Numbered from the stretch's first letter, positions 1 through 12,106 are shown. The stretch is 64,000 bases of DNA from Tilletia caries (GCA_032718865.1 JALUTQ010000007.1:992001-1056000); one strand, 5' to 3'. Notes: generated from the letters alone by a model not told the origin. Numbers and translations: made by a program.

Positions 1-1016
1 GTGAAAGTGGGAGCATAGGGTAGCGCGAGGCTCTTGAGGAGATGGAAATTGCCGTGCGACTGGGCGCTAGCATTGGCAGCTGAGGCAGGCTGCGACATGG
101 CGACGGACGCAAAGAGACGTCGAGGGGCAGCGAGTCTGGCAGCGGAAGAGACTGAGTGAGGCCGACTGGCGTTTGATGAGGTCGTGGTCGAGTACGAAGC
201 AGGAGCAGCGACGGCAAGAAGAGCGGCGATGCTGGATCTCCGGTCACGCTGAGGAAGCCACTGGCGATGGGAAAGTGAGCGCAACCTATTCAGGGACGAT
301 GGCGACACAGCAGCAGCAGAAGCAGCAGCACTCAGAACGCGTGTTGCAGCGGCCAGCATCAACACCACAGACTGTACGCCTGCGAAAGTATTCGAATATT
401 TGGAAGAAGGACCCAGCGACCCAGCAGGTGCTCGGCGGTGCTGATCAGCAACCTTTGTGTGTGCGACGTCAGTGAGTCTGAGGTCTGCGAGACCCTATAG
501 TTAAAGTCTTTCGAGCACCTCTGGTTCTTCTTCATTGATTTCGTTGCTTCCCCTTTCCTCAGCTCACCACATCCCTCTACTTCGCACCCCTCTCTCAGTG
601 CAACAATCTCTGTACTGTACACCCTCTCTGACAGGGACGCTTGACGTCGGATCTCTCTTGACTGAAGACGACTGCTTGCGCAGTCCGTTGGAACTTGGCG
701 ACAAGCCGCCGATAGGCGGTTGTCGGCGATCGAGGGAGCTGGGCGGGCGCGGTCGCTCGCGTGCGAGCGCGCCGCGCGAGCATGCATTACGTAAGCTTGT
801 GACTGCTGGTGACCGACGCGTCTCGACGCGTCGAGCAGTGAGCAATGAGCATCCACCATCTCGCTCGTCTCTCACATCTCTCTTCCCCAATCCCGTCGCC
901 ATTTCTCACCTTTTTTCACGCTCACACCGCCTTGCGCTCGACGTTTGTCAAAGCCACTCGAGCTCGATCGCGGTCCAACACATAATTGGAACTCAACACG
1001 CAATCGTTTCGCTCGG
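1..1016. other. No recognisable gene upstream of the MULE gene
   Basis: I see no supported coding region here. Open frames on both strands overlap one another and lack family motifs or splice signals. Short palindromic runs such as gacgcgtctcgacgcgtc near 820-836 and a pyrimidine-rich stretch at 840-930 precede the transposase gene. Part of this is probably the 5' end of the mobile element, but I could not identify a terminal inverted repeat. Confidence 0.4.
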
Positions 1017-3438
1017 ATGGATGCGGTGAGTCTTCGTCTTTTCCGGTCTCTGGATACTGTGCTTCCCTATGCCACTTTGGGGGACACGGTATGGGTGGTT
1101 GTGGAGGATGAGGTTGAGTTTAAGGAGTGGATGGCTACCATACCAGGGAAATGGAACCTCGTGAGGAGGGACAGAGTTGGGGCTGATCGCGACATTGATG
1201 GGTTACAACTTGGTCCCGGGCGAGCTGAAGATGCACATCCGCCGCTAGGAGTTGAAGCAGCGCGGATGCAGGGTGTTCAAGCTGGTGACGCAGAAGAGGA
1301 GCAGGAGGGTCGAGAAGGCGGCGTCAATCGGGGGCATGCAGCGCGCGTCAACGCAGCTGGGCATGCGGCTGCAGCTGCAGCTCTTCTGACCGCAGACATG
1401 CTTTCTTGGAGGCACAGATACCAATGCGATCACGCCGGCAGGCCTCAAAGCAAACCGCTACAGCCGAATCTCAGCCCTTCCAAGCGGCGGCGTCGCCTAC
1501 CCTCCATCAAAGTTGGATGCACGGCCAAGCTCGTTGTATTCCAGCCCATCGGCGAGCGCCGAGTGTACATCAAATGGGACTACAAGCACACAGGCCACGA
1601 TGTTGCGTCGATGCAATCCGTCGCAGAGTCTCGGCTTCCCAAACGCGTTCGGGAGTGGATCTCTGCGCGCGTGGCAGAGGGACGTGACTGGAAAGCGGTT
1701 CGCAATCTTCTTCGACTAGGAGAAGATGAACTACAGCGGCTGGAGAGGAGCGAAGGGGCTCTTCGGAGCGTTCCTGAGGCGCTGCGCATACGGGGCATGG
1801 ACGTCTATAATGAGCTTCGACGTCAGCTGCTAGGCACTGCTCGCAAAGCCAACACTCGCATCGACAGCCTGCACAAATGGGCGGAGGAAGTCATTCGGGA
1901 AAATGGTGTTGCGGAGCTCAAGTTCGACATCCCATGTGCCGATGGCGAGGACACCTGGGCAGCGTTCTTTATGACGTCCTGGCAAATTGACATGCTGCGG
2001 ATGCATGGTCAGGATAGTGTGGTGAGCTTGGACTCGACACACAATACCTGCTTGGGGTTTGAAAAGGCGGAGAAGGTTTTTCTTTACTCATTGGTTGTAC
2101 GCAGCACCACCACTGGTCGAGGAATTCCGGTCGCATTCATGTTTACCAACGGCGAGGACGCTCAACCCATCAGCTTCTGGCTCAAAGCCCTCCGCCGGCA
2201 CTCGCGCGTGCAATTTCAGCCTCGGCATATCATGATCGACTGCTCCGCCACCGAGGTCTGTGCAATCAGGAGCGCCTTTCCACCTCCTGTCACCCCTTTC
2301 ATTCTCTTTTGTGATTGGCACATGCTGAAAGCAATGACGGCCAGCAGCAAAACCAAAGTCAAAGGCCACGCTGGTCATCCCCGAGGTACGCTTCAGGTGA
2401 AGGACAACCAGCAGGCTCAAATTCGGGCACGAGCTGGCTTCATGCGACTCATGAACGCCGCAACAAGACCAGCATTTGCCTTGGCAGCATCGGCATACTT
2501 GGACGAATGGAGCTGTTGTCCAGAGTGGACTAAATATGTGGACGAGACCTGGCTGGCAAGGAAGGAGATGTGGGCACGAGCGTGGCGGCAGGAGAGCCAT
2601 CGAGGAGTCGACACCAACAACTTCATCGAATTGTGGCATAATCAGCTCAAGACCTTGTATCTCGGCTTCATGCGCAAGCAGGGCGTGGACGTGCTTCTCT
2701 GGTTCCTCCTCCGTCAATGCGTCCAAGATTACAGAACGAACGAACTTCGGGTCACTCTCGGCCTGCAGGCATGCGCGATGAGCAAGAGCGACCGAGAGGC
2801 AAAGAAGAAAGCACTTTCTCTCACCTACACCGAGGCGCTCGCTCACGTTGCCCAGCACGACGATGGATCGATCTTCGTCGACTCGTTCTCCGCCTCCGGC
2901 ACCCAATGCAAGCAGACTCAAGCTATGGACACTTGCGGTGATGAGCTTGAGCTTGTTGCATGCTCTTGCCCTGCCTTCATCCACAGTGAGTTCCCCTGCA
3001 AGCACATGTGGCTTGCCCACCGCGTTCTCGGGTTCCCCCCTGGCACAGTTCTCGCGCAAGGTCAAAGCCTCTGGCACCGTCGCTGCCGCATCAATCGCAG
3101 CCACCTCCTCAAGCGCCACAGCCACCTCCTCGAGCGCCACAGCCACAACTACGTCTGGAGCGGCTTCCACAAGCACAGCAGCGGTGGCCGCCAGCTCATC
3201 CGAAGAGGCTGCGCGCGTGCAATCCGAGCGCATGCAAGCGCTCAACGCGGTCTTCTCCGAGTCGGACAAGCTGGCCAGTCTCACTCAGCAGCTGCGGCGC
3301 CTTGTGGTTGAGCCAGACTTCCTATGCAGCCGCGACAAGGCAACCGAGCTCGGCGCACGTTTGGAGGTGGCGCGACAGCTCATGACGGACATCGTGCGTG
3401 GTCGCAGCCTCCATGACAGACAACGGGCACAGCATTGA
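1017..3438 (+). pseudogene. MULE (Mutator-like) transposase, frame break near the C-terminus
   Basis: The first in-frame ATG is at 1017. The frame stays open to 3311 and encodes, in order: a Cys/His cluster resembling the WRKY-GCM1/FLYWCH type (C at YQCDH, C at VGCTAK, H-x-x-H in KHTGHD, around residues 150-200); a MULE transposase core with the acidic motifs LDSTHNT and MIDCSATE and the FCDWHM block; and a SWIM zinc finger (CSCPAFIHSEFPCKHMW) ending near 3010. Past the SWIM motif the frame degenerates into His/Arg-rich sequence. The +1 frame, ending at the TGA at 3436-3438, instead gives a plausible Ala/Ser linker and helical tail. The switch lies near a C6 run at about 3035-3042, and no GT-AG intron fits. 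Either the copy has decayed or one base is wrong in the assembly. The terminal repeats were not found. Confidence 0.8.
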
Positions 3439-3699
3439 GATATGAGTGAGTAGTGAAGCAAGTCGTGCATTGTTGGACCCCCGGAGACCCGAGACACACT
3501 CGATGCTAAACCAGAACGACTTTGCGCTGCCGCAGATTCTGTTTCTTCCTTACGCCTACGACACGACCACTCCTTACGCCCACGACCCACCATCACTGTC
3601 ACCAGCGTTCAGACTTCAACGGCCATTGGTCAACCACACCCTCATCATCATCGTAGCAGGTCGGCAGGCGCAGGCTGCACGTACTTGCACTCGCGCCTG

Positions 3700-5000
3700 T
3701 GCTTCTCCTCTCTGACTCGTTCTTGCTTTCTTGACATATCTTGCTTCGTACTTTCAGCAGAACTTTCAAAGTTACCGTCCGTGTTGAACAGAAGACCCAG
3801 CAACGTTCCCTTCCCGTTGCTGCAACCACCATCGCTGCGCCGCTGCTGCTTCAGCTTCTCGACCCTCCCTTCTGTCTGTGGACGAGTCCGTCCTCTTCTC
3901 TCTTCTCCCTTCTTTCAGAAGCAGCAGCAGTCCGCGTCCTTCTTCTCGCCTTCTTCTCGGTGCTTGTCTTCCAATTCCAGGTGAGCCCCCAATTCTCTTT
4001 CCCTGCCTGCCTGCTCCTGCGTGCATCACTCCCCGCGTACGTTCGCCCGTTCCTTCATTCCGTGCTGACTGCTGACGCAATCTATTCCCATCATCTTCTC
4101 CTCTTCGTTTCTTTCTAGCCTCCATCTCAGCAGCAGCAGCAGCTAGCGCGGCAGCAGGCGCAGCAGCAGGCGCAGCAGCAGGCGCAGCAGCGGGCGCAGC
4201 AGCAGCAGTCCTACAGCAGCAGCAGGTCCTACAGCAGCGGGTCCTACCAAACCCGCTCGTCCCGATTCTTCTTCTCTTCCTCGGGCAATTGGTGCTCTCG
4301 GCGACGTTCATGTCTCTCGGCGACGTTCATGTCGGCGAGGTCTCGTCAGGGTTTTCGGAATCGTCTGCGCCTTCGCGCGGTTGGACGATCCTGTGAGTTC
4401 TATCGTTCTCCTACTTTCCACCTCTCGCATCTTGTACCTGACTCTGACGACGATCCCCCCCCCCCCCCCTCTCCCGCTTTTTTGTCTTCTTCTCTGCAGC
4501 TGAATCGATCAGGCACCATCTTCCAGTCTCGCCTCCTCCTTCGTTCCGACGGATGATGCTTATGGTGAGTATGGATTGATGAACGAGTAAATGTGCAATG
4601 ATTCCAAGCAACAGGAGCAGGGGAATAGCAGGCAGGGCGGCGGAGAGCAGCCGCAGCCGGACGTTGGGAGTGTTGGGGACCTCGGTTTGAGTCTCTGGGA
4701 GCCTTGGGGAATGGGGATATCGGTCTGGTGGTTTGGGTTTGGAACTCGAGACCAAATCCTAAACAGCTCGTTGACAACGGAACTAATTATTCCTCCCTTT
4801 CCGCTTCATCACAGGTATTGCCCCTGCTACCTCCGGCTCGCTCGTCTCGGACTTCCTGTCTCCGCCTCCTGTATTCGCCTTGCCCGTCCTTTCCAATCCC
4901 TCCACGTCGTCGGGATTTTCGCCCTAACAATACGAGCAAAGGAGCATCAATGAAGACGCAGCCGCAACAGCTCTGGAGACCGCTCGTCTTGCCCTAAAAA
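3700..5000 (+). other. Putative spliced transcription unit with CAG-rich exon, function unknown
   Basis: Several good splice signals line up on this strand. There is a donor (CAG/GTGAGC) at about 3980 with an acceptor (TTTCTAG) near 4119, a donor (CCT/GTGAGT) at about 4392 with an acceptor (CTCTGCAG) near 4499, and a donor (ATG/GTGAGT) at about 4564 with an acceptor (ATCACAG) near 4813. The exon at 4120-4391 has an open frame that begins with a Gln/Ala-rich repeat and continues as a Ser/Arg-rich stretch. I recognise no domain and cannot fix a start codon, so this could be a non-coding transcript. A 20-bp direct repeat lies at 4293-4332 and a C14 run near 4446. Confidence 0.3.
4128..4215. repeat. 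CAG/GCGCAG microsatellite
   Basis: This is a run of cagcag units interspersed with gcgcagcag units. In the + strand frame that stays open it would encode Gln/Ala. Confidence 0.8.
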
Positions 5001-6648
5001 GTCTGTGGACTGGTGTCAGCAGTCAGACACATACGGACAACTTGTACAAAGCCACTCTGGTCTCTGCCTTGTGTTTCTCAATAGTAATTCTCCAGAGTCC
5101 AGCATAGTCGATATTTCTAGTCATGTATCACATTCAATTTCTGATTTTCTGTATTATCCAAATTCAACTCGAGACTTTACTCTAACCCTTGACCCTGCTT
5201 CTGGCTAGCTGGTTGTCCTTCCTCGTTTCCTGTCCTACAGATAGTGATAGTCGTGGCATGAAGGGCAGCGCAGCCGAAGAAAGTAGCCGCCAGCCGGTGC
5301 GCTCATCTCGACTTCCGCAGTCCTCCTTCAGACTTCAGTGTACGCGGGGAGCAGAAAGTAGATGAAGCAACACCCCCATCGTATGCCGAAGCCCGAAGGA
5401 GAACTGGGTAGTTGAGACGGCCTTGGAACTGTGAAACGTGGGGAAAGACAGAAGGAAGAAAGAAAGTCAGAGATTCGGTAGGGCATGCCGCATGAAAAGA
5501 GTGCCAGGACATACGTATCTCACGCGCGATGTAGCGGGCCAGCGCAACCTCGACAGAATAAGACTGCAGCAGAAGAAGGAGGGACAGAAGGGATGGATAA
5601 TCAGAAGAGAAGGAGAGTGGTATCAGAGGGATTGAGAGGAATAGCGAAAAGTAGCTGCGAGGAAAAAGTGAGGAAGGTCAAGGTCAGCATCCACTTAATC
5701 CATGAGGAAGAAAGGACAGAAAGAGGAAGAGTTAGCAGACAGGCACATTAGGCAGACAGCAACAGTGTCAGTATCTCTTATGTAGCATTGGAAATTGGAT
5801 GTGGTGATGGATGGGGTGTGAGGAGATGGCTGTTGAGTGTTGACGGTGGTGATGAGCTGAAAAAGACTGTGCGGCGCCTTCGGCGCCGCACAGCGGTGGG
5901 CGTCAATCGCCGAGATTCGAGGAAATATGTGCGTGCGCAAGATCCCATCCTCCCGTACCAGTCCCGTTCCGGGGGAGATCCAACCACAGCAAAGCCAGAA
6001 GCCAGCATCCCGCCGGCCGCCTTCGTCCAGCACGCCGAACAGTCTCCAGGCCATGAAAGGTCCGCATTCATTCCGGCTGGCCTTGCCTTGAGCCTGCGCT
6101 CCTCCTCTTTTTCCATGCTTTGCCGATTCGCAACCCAATGCGCCCGGGGGAAAGGGACACCCGGAACAGCAGGATGCGGAGTTGAAGCGTTGAGGTGTCG
6201 GGGGAGAACAACGGCATGCACCTCGGGCCCAACTCCTCTCATCCTGTTTGGGTGTGGTCTATGCGTGTTGTGTTTGCTGATCGCTGATCGTTGACCTGCC
6301 ACTTTCGTCCTCTCACCTTCTTCCTCTGTGCTATGACTGACAGCTTCTCGCGGTGGAGTTCAAGACCTGTGGCACCCAGCTGATTTTCTCCCTCCTATTA
6401 TACACTCCGATGCGACGTCTCAAGCAGTAATAGGAACTTGCTGAGGATCAAAGACTATAAGAACGAAGGAACGCTCGCTGACTGCTTCACCTTATTCGTC
6501 CTTCTACAGCTTCTCTTGTTCCCCCTTCCCATCACTTTACTTTGATCACTTCCTTCTCCTGTCCACTGGCCCCACACAACCCCTTCTCTCTGCATTTGAG
6601 CCCTCCGTCCTTCTTCCAACACTACCCAGATCCCATCGCTCATCCATC
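5001..6648. other. Intergenic, no gene seen
   Basis: I see no supported gene. Frames on both strands around 5700-6300 lack family motifs. The only clear structure is the hairpin at 5867-5893. The last 200 bases are CT-rich, as expected for a fungal 5' leader before the gene at 6649. Confidence 0.45.
5867..5893. repeat. Perfect 12-bp hairpin with 3-base loop
   Basis: The arms ctgtgcggcgcc and ggcgccgcacag are perfect reverse complements separated by ttc. No T-run follows, so it does not look like a bacterial-type terminator. It may be a small element footprint or RNA structure. Confidence 0.7.
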
Positions 6649-7671
6649 ATGAGGTTCGCGCCATTCTTCGTCTTCGCCGCCGTCATCCTTGCCGTCGAGG
6701 CCAAGCGTCTTGATCGCCCCAAGCAGGTACGTTGAAGCAGTGCAGCACAGTCTCAACATACCCTTCCTAATGCGGACATTCGGGATGCTCACACAATCCT
6801 TCCACGCCTCACAGAAGATGCTCGTCAGTTCCCCCGTGTGTGCCACCGCGCCCTGCCAGATCACCTGGAATCGTGGACAGTCCGTTGTCATCGAATGGCT
6901 CGATGCCCCGCTGGGCGACGTCAGCATCTCCCTCGAGCCGACGAGTGACTCCGGTCTCGGGTCCTGTGAGTGACACAGTTGCAATATACCTCTGTCAAGC
7001 TGGGGCATCACTCACACCTTCACGTCTTCCGCCTTCTCAAAAACACAGATGCCATCTCAAAGTCCGTGAGCGGCAAGAACCTCAAGGACAAGTGCAAGAA
7101 GAAGAAGGGCACCACTTCCTGCGGTCGCTATGTCTGGCACGTCCCCAACAACATCGCCGAAGGTCGCTACACCGTTCGTATCCGCTCCAAGAAAGACAAG
7201 TCAGTTGCTTTCGCCGATACGGTCGTCATCTCCAGGCCCAAGCCTGGCAAGCCCCCGGGTAAGGGACAGGGCAAGCCTACCAAAGTTACGACCCGTCCGG
7301 CGTCGACGTCCAAGGGCAACAAGCCTTCGACCTTCACCTTCAGCGTCACGTCGTCGTCGTCGCCATCGGCATCCTCCGCGGCGGCGATATCTACCATCTC
7401 ACCGGCCCCCACCGCTGATCCGATTCCCACCGCGCCGCCGTCTGGCTCCGATGACGATGATGACCACGACGACGGCGATGACAGCGACGACGACGACGAC
7501 TCTGTTGGAGGCACGACGAGCGCCACTGTTGTCGCTCCGCCCGTTCCCAGCCCGGTCACGACGTCTACCGCCGATGCTGCTCTTCCCACTGGATCCAGCG
7601 AGGGCGACTCGGACGCCGGTGGCTCCGTTAGCTCTGGTGGTGTCTCAGTCATCGCGGGCTCCACTACCTAG
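6649..7671 (+). CDS. Secreted Kre9/Knh1-like cell-wall protein
   Basis: The exons are 6649-6726, 6815-6965 and 7049-7671. Introns begin GTACGT and GTGAGT and end CACAG, and the phases fit, giving about 283 residues. The protein starts with a signal peptide (MRFAPFFVFAAVILAVEA). Residues about 30-130 match the Kre9/Knh1 N-terminal beta-sandwich pattern, with ITWNRGQSVVIEW and then YVWHVPNNIAEGRYTVRI. The rest is a low-complexity Ser/Thr/Pro tail with a run of Asp residues at about 7450-7500, typical of O-mannosylated wall proteins. Proteins of this family are linked to beta-1,6-glucan assembly or the wall matrix. The C-terminus has no clear hydrophobic GPI-attachment tail, so it is more likely secreted than anchored, unless a 3' exon was missed. 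The leader upstream of the ATG is CT-rich. Confidence 0.8.
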
Positions 7672-7861
7672 GCTGCAGCTCATTGCTCACAGCAGATCCT
7701 TCACGCAGCATGCTTCACTTTCATGTATCCATTGCTTTCCCTCACACCTCATCAATGTCTCCGGCTTCAAATGGGATTCCAGCTGATGTTTACACGCGTA
7801 TATAATGTACAATTAAACAGACGGTTTTGGCCTCCTGCCAACTCTCACGCGTCGCATGTTC

Positions 7862-9591
7862 TCACCCAGTGAAAACGCGAACCACCTTGACAAGGAAGTA
7901 GATGGCCACCACAGGAGCGAACCAGCAGAAGACATGGCCGATCTCCAGAGGAGACCGGAGCTCCATCGGCAGCTCGACCCACTTCAGCGCATTGTCTGTG
8001 CTTCCCGAAGCCGCTGCTCTATCTCTCTTGGATACCTTGGCAGGAGCTTCGCCATTGGGAGCACTTTCGAGGCGGACCACTTGGGGTCTGCGGTATTCTC
8101 CAGCGGCCTTCCGGGCATCGAGTACGGGAGGAGGGATCAGATGCGGGTGTGCAGTCAGATCGCGAAATTTCCGTACATCTAGGACTCACCTCTGTCTGCG
8201 CAAATGCGCCTCCGACAAAATCGCCGTCCTTGTAGAAGCGCTCCAAAAGCTCGTCCTTCCTCCTCCAACGTCGCAGCAGCCATGTTTCAAAGGCCTGCTT
8301 TTCCTCGTCCGTCGGCAGTGACAGTGGACTTTCCCGTGCCGACTTTGGCAGCTTGCCGAGGGGAGGCGAGTCGGAGCCACCGGCGACAAACGAGCTGATT
8401 CTCGAAATGACGATGTGGACGTGAACACTCGGAGGAGAAACACCGTCCATGTACACGCTGCGGAGGGTATAGTGCTTCTGGCCCGTGCCGGCAGGCGGTA
8501 CACCGGGAAAGCCGATGGTCAAGTCGATCAACTTGAGATCGGCAATTTCCGAAGCGAGGGTGCGCAGGCAGTACAGGAGACCGGTCGACCGTGGCATGAC
8601 CATGTTTTGAAAATCGGGTTGGCCGATCTTATCTGCGTACTTCTTGCTAGGCGGCCGGGACAGCTCCGAGACGAGGGTGCCTTCGGGGAAAATATTGAGA
8701 ATCAGCTTCTGAGGAGCGGGCTGAGTTCCAGAAGCGTTGATCGTGCTGGCCACACTGGTTCCAGCGCTTCCTGACTTGACTTTCTCAGTCAAGGTGGCGA
8801 GCTGGTTCGAGAGGTTCTGCTTGTCTTCGTCCCACTTGCGCTTCAGAAATATGAAATTGTAGAACTGCATCGCTGGGCCAATGATGGGTGTCCATCGGAG
8901 GCTGTCCTTGAGCAGGATATGTATGGAATCCGCAAGATCGGCATGGTAGGCCAGGATCCAAATATAGAGCCAGTCCAGGTAGATCTGTCGACGTCGTTCG
9001 GACGTCAAAGGATTTTCGCACCCCGGGTCAGCTATGTGGCGATATCCAAGCTTCAATGTCACACCTCACATCGATCCTCGGGGACGTACCTGATGATTGG
9101 CGATCACCACTGCGCGTCCTGGCAAGTTCAGTCCCGTGACTCGGCCTCCTTTGGAGCCAGCCGTGTACGGCGATTGGGCGCGTGTCACAAAGGGCTCCGG
9201 GTCGAGATGTCGCCCGCTGTCGTCTGCGAAGGAGACAACGAGCGTGGACGGAGCGAAGAGCTGAGAGATTAGGCAGAGGTTCCGACCAAACGCGAGCTTG
9301 GTGTAATCCACTCCTTGCTCGTAGAAGGGTCGCGTCGACTCGAAGAAGTAAAAGGGCCATAAGAGCAGCTGGGTGCCGTGCTCGCACAACATGCCTAGAT
9401 CATCGCAGACCAAAGGCTGAAGTGGTCAGAGAAGCGTACAGCTCCATCGGCACCGGCACCGGCTTTGGAAAGCTCTACTCACCGAACATGAAGACGGCGA
9501 CGAACGCGACGAGCGACAGCCATTTGACAGGACCCTGCCGATCCGCGATTGGAATGGACGAACGCGGCATTGAGGTGGTAGGAACAGACAT
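7862..9591 (-). CDS. Lysophospholipid acyltransferase, Cst26/LCLAT1 type
   Basis: Four exons read right to left: 9591-9483, 9394-9090, 8984-8190 and 8107-7862. The phases are consistent and give 484 residues. The chain has an N-terminal membrane segment (residues about 22-38) and a second hydrophobic stretch (LLLWPFYFF). The catalytic NHxxxxD motif is formed across an intron (ANHQ/IYLDW), followed by the NIFPEGT motif and a C-terminal membrane segment near residues 455-478. This is the PlsC-family arrangement of Cst26/Psi1 and LCLAT1, enzymes that put an acyl chain on lysophosphatidylinositol or related lysolipids in the ER. The substrate is inferred from the family. The third intron has an unusual acceptor (CGGAAG), chosen because it keeps the frame. 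A Ser/Thr-rich linker sits between the two catalytic motifs. Confidence 0.85.
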
Positions 9592-10187
9592 GATGTTTTC
9601 CTTCGGCGCTGTCTGCGTCGCTACTGCCGTTGCTGCTGCTCAAGCGCTCAAGTCGGATGGGGTCGCGCTGCAGAGCTACGCAGTACGCAGGGCATGCAAG
9701 GTCGTGGACAGCGGCGAGATGCTCGTATCTGCACGTCATTCGATTGAAAGCGGCGGGAACACCGCGCACGGCCAGAGATTTGCCTGCATCACGTGTTTAG
9801 CCTGGCCTGTATGTGGGCTGCACATCACTGACTTGCAGACAGAGTATCGTTGAGTTTCCGATCAAAGGCGAGTTACAGGGTGGCAGTGGAAGTCGGAGTA
9901 CATATACAAGAGGACGAGAGATGGTTATGGCATAGAAGTACTGGATTATATGTGAGTTGAAGATGCGTGACGATCATGGATGGATTGGCTAGGTCGTTCG
10001 AGGCAGGAGACGACAGCGGCCCGGGCGTAGATGAGTGTGCTCGCCTGTTTTGCAGCCTCCAGGGTCTGGTGATGACAAGATTTGCCGGCTTGTCCTGCAG
10101 ATCGTCTTGCCGGTGCTCGCGAACGGCCGATGGTCGGTATCGATGCTCGGCCGCGGCTCCTCCACATGGGCCGTTCAGACTTGCAGT
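9592..10187. other. Intergenic; 5' side of acyltransferase, 3' flank of membrane gene
   Basis: No gene is seen. The part nearest 10187 (about 10040-10190) resembles the 3' flanks of the other two membrane-protein paralogs (about 13050-13180 and 31410-31560), so the duplicated unit extends past the stop codon. Confidence 0.5.
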
Positions 10188-11783
10188 CTAGCTGGAGGTG
10201 GTCCAGGACGACGACCGTCTGACTGGCATCTCCATCTCCTGGTCGTCTTGCGAACTGCCAATGCCGAGTCGTTGACCCTGCGGTTTCCTAGAAGTTGGCA
10301 TGTCGATCCCGCCTTGACGATATGTGCCATGCATCAGAGTCAGGAACGCCTCTGATCTGTCGAGAACTATGCAGCAGGCAAGAAGCAATAATCCCAGGCC
10401 TCCGGCAAGCACTTGGGTCGTCAGAAGACCCATGCCTAGGAGCCGTTCCACGTTGTTAACCTCGACAGCATCGACGATGCGGATGGTGATAGCGAGAAGG
10501 AGCCCGGCAAATGTGATGGTCCCGAGAACGACAGCGGAGTTCTGCAGGCTGTAAAGCCAAAGGACCTTTCGGAAGCCCTGGCCGTCGCCTAATGGCTGAT
10601 GTCTGGCGGAGTTGAAGGCCACAGTTGGGAAGAGCCCGGGCAGAGTCGTGGCGAGCAAAGCATCGTCCTTCTCCTCGACGAGGACAGCGGTAGACAGGGG
10701 CATATCGAGGTCCATCCCGTGCCATCGCCTTGCCCTTCCTTCGGTTGGAGATACGGTGACCAACGTCTCACAGTCCATTCGCACCGTTCCGACGACCTCT
10801 CGCGCCTGCTTCAGCTGAAGGAGCGCAGATAGGTGCTGGTGCAGCTTGATGACAAGTCGCAAGGATAGACATGCGAATACCACTACGTAGAACAGGCTGG
10901 ATATGAACACCACCAGAGTTCCGATGGCCAACCACTCGGCGCATTGTCGTCTTTGCAGCCAAAGCTGGGGGAGAGATGAGAAGCTAAGCTCAGCTACGAC
11001 GACTGCGACGACGCCCATCAAGTGACGATCAAGTCTCACCTCTTGCATTGATCTGAGAATCTCCTCCGTGAGCTCAGGGGCTGTGGACATCTCCGCCATC
11101 TTCAGGATGGCATCTCGCCTTGACGACTCATACAGGGCATCGCTCAAAAGCGCCGGAATCAGGGTGATAAGAACCTGAAGGGTCGGTATGATGATCCAGA
11201 CGCAGTTTGCAGCGAAAGGCGACATCGATGGACCTCGTGATTCACGTTTCACGATTTCGTACCGCCGCGAGCCAGGAACGCGCCCGTAATAGCTTCCGCA
11301 GCTCGCCCAAAAGATGGCGTAGACTAGCGGGATGAACTGAAGGATCACCCAGAGTGGCATGTGCGGTGTCGGAAGATCTTGATGCAGGTAGGCGAGCTCG
11401 ACAAAGGCCTCGGTAAAGTTCAGTGCCAGGTAGATCGATCCGAACGTGGCCCAGACGGCGGTGATACTCGGCACAATGACCACCCCTTCCGGTGTGTTGA
11501 CCATTCGTAGAAGCCATCGACGTCTCTCTGCGTACAGCCAGACGTCTCTGGCTGCGATGGTGATGAACAGGGCAGCCACAAGGCCGGCAAAGGCTGTTCG
11601 TGCAGCGGTCAGGGCGGCGCTGTGGTGACAAACGAACATCCGGTTGAGGAAATCTCTGGCCTCTTGGACGTTCTGGAAGTCGGGCAGCCGCATCCGATTG
11701 GCTGCATCATCATAGTGAGAGAATGCTGTTGGCGGGGGCGGTGGCAGCAAGTTGAAGCGATCGTATATCGATTGAGATGACAT
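10188..11783 (-). CDS. Seven-membrane-segment protein of unknown family, paralog 1
   Basis: Exons are 11783-11040 and 10964-10188, giving 506 residues. The intron at 10965-11039 (GTGAGA to CCCCCAG) is 75 bases and contains no stop, so the locus also reads as one open frame. The intron call rests on the two paralogs, where the same intron is 76 and 93 bases and breaks the frame. Hydrophobic segments lie at about 58-84, 104-132, 144-166, 192-212, 259-285, 387-412 and 424-446. A loop of about 95 residues separates segments 5 and 6. The N-terminus (SIYDRFNLLPPPPP) and the tail are hydrophilic, and there is no signal peptide. The seven-segment layout with a long loop between 5 and 6 resembles a receptor, but no GPCR motif is recognised. 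Transporter or other roles are equally open. Confidence 0.8.
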   Translation of the reverse strand: MSSQSIYDRFNLLPPPPPTAFSHYDDAANRMRLPDFQNVQEARDFLNRMFVCHHSAALTAARTAFAGLVAALFITIAARDVWLYAERRRWLLRMVNTPEGVVIVPSITAVWATFGSIYLALNFTEAFVELAYLHQDLPTPHMPLWVILQFIPLVYAIFWASCGSYYGRVPGSRRYEIVKRESRGPSMSPFAANCVWIIIPTLQVLITLIPALLSDALYESSRRDAILKMAEMSTAPELTEEILRSMQEVRLDRHLMGVVAVVVAELSFSSLPQLWLQRRQCAEWLAIGTLVVFISSLFYVVVFACLSLRLVIKLHQHLSALLQLKQAREVVGTVRMDCETLVTVSPTEGRARRWHGMDLDMPLSTAVLVEEKDDALLATTLPGLFPTVAFNSARHQPLGDGQGFRKVLWLYSLQNSAVVLGTITFAGLLLAITIRIVDAVEVNNVERLLGMGLLTTQVLAGGLGLLLLACCIVLDRSEAFLTLMHGTYRQGGIDMPTSRKPQGQRLGIGSSQDDQEMEMPVRRSSSWTTSS

Positions 11784-12106
11784 TCGAAGTCTTCCCGTTC
11801 GAGGGACCTGTTAACAGAAAGGACGCAGAAGGAAGGAGGGAAGTTGGTATCACGGTCCTATTGAACCACTACGGACGTGGGAGGTGACTGAAAGGACGCA
11901 GAGACAGGGGAAGGTGGAGTATGGAGTAAAAGAAGCAGTCAGTGCCGCTGTCAACTTGTGGACAGGTGCGGACGCAGGGAACCGCGATTGCGCTTCAGCC
12001 TGCTGCCTGAGAGGCTCGAGCAAATGAGCTTATGGCGGATGGGCAGACCCCAATCAATAACACCAACCTTCAACATCACATCGACAGTCGACTTATACAC
12101 GCAGCT

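Noticed and set aside
2088..3284. 398-codon minus-strand frame
   Set aside because: It is the reverse shadow of the MULE transposase gene; its composition mirrors the + strand coding sequence.
10188..11783. Assignment of the seven-segment family to fungal pheromone or Pth11-type GPCRs
   Set aside because: Segment count fits but none of the diagnostic motifs (CFEM, STE2/STE3 or Pth11 patterns) is visible.
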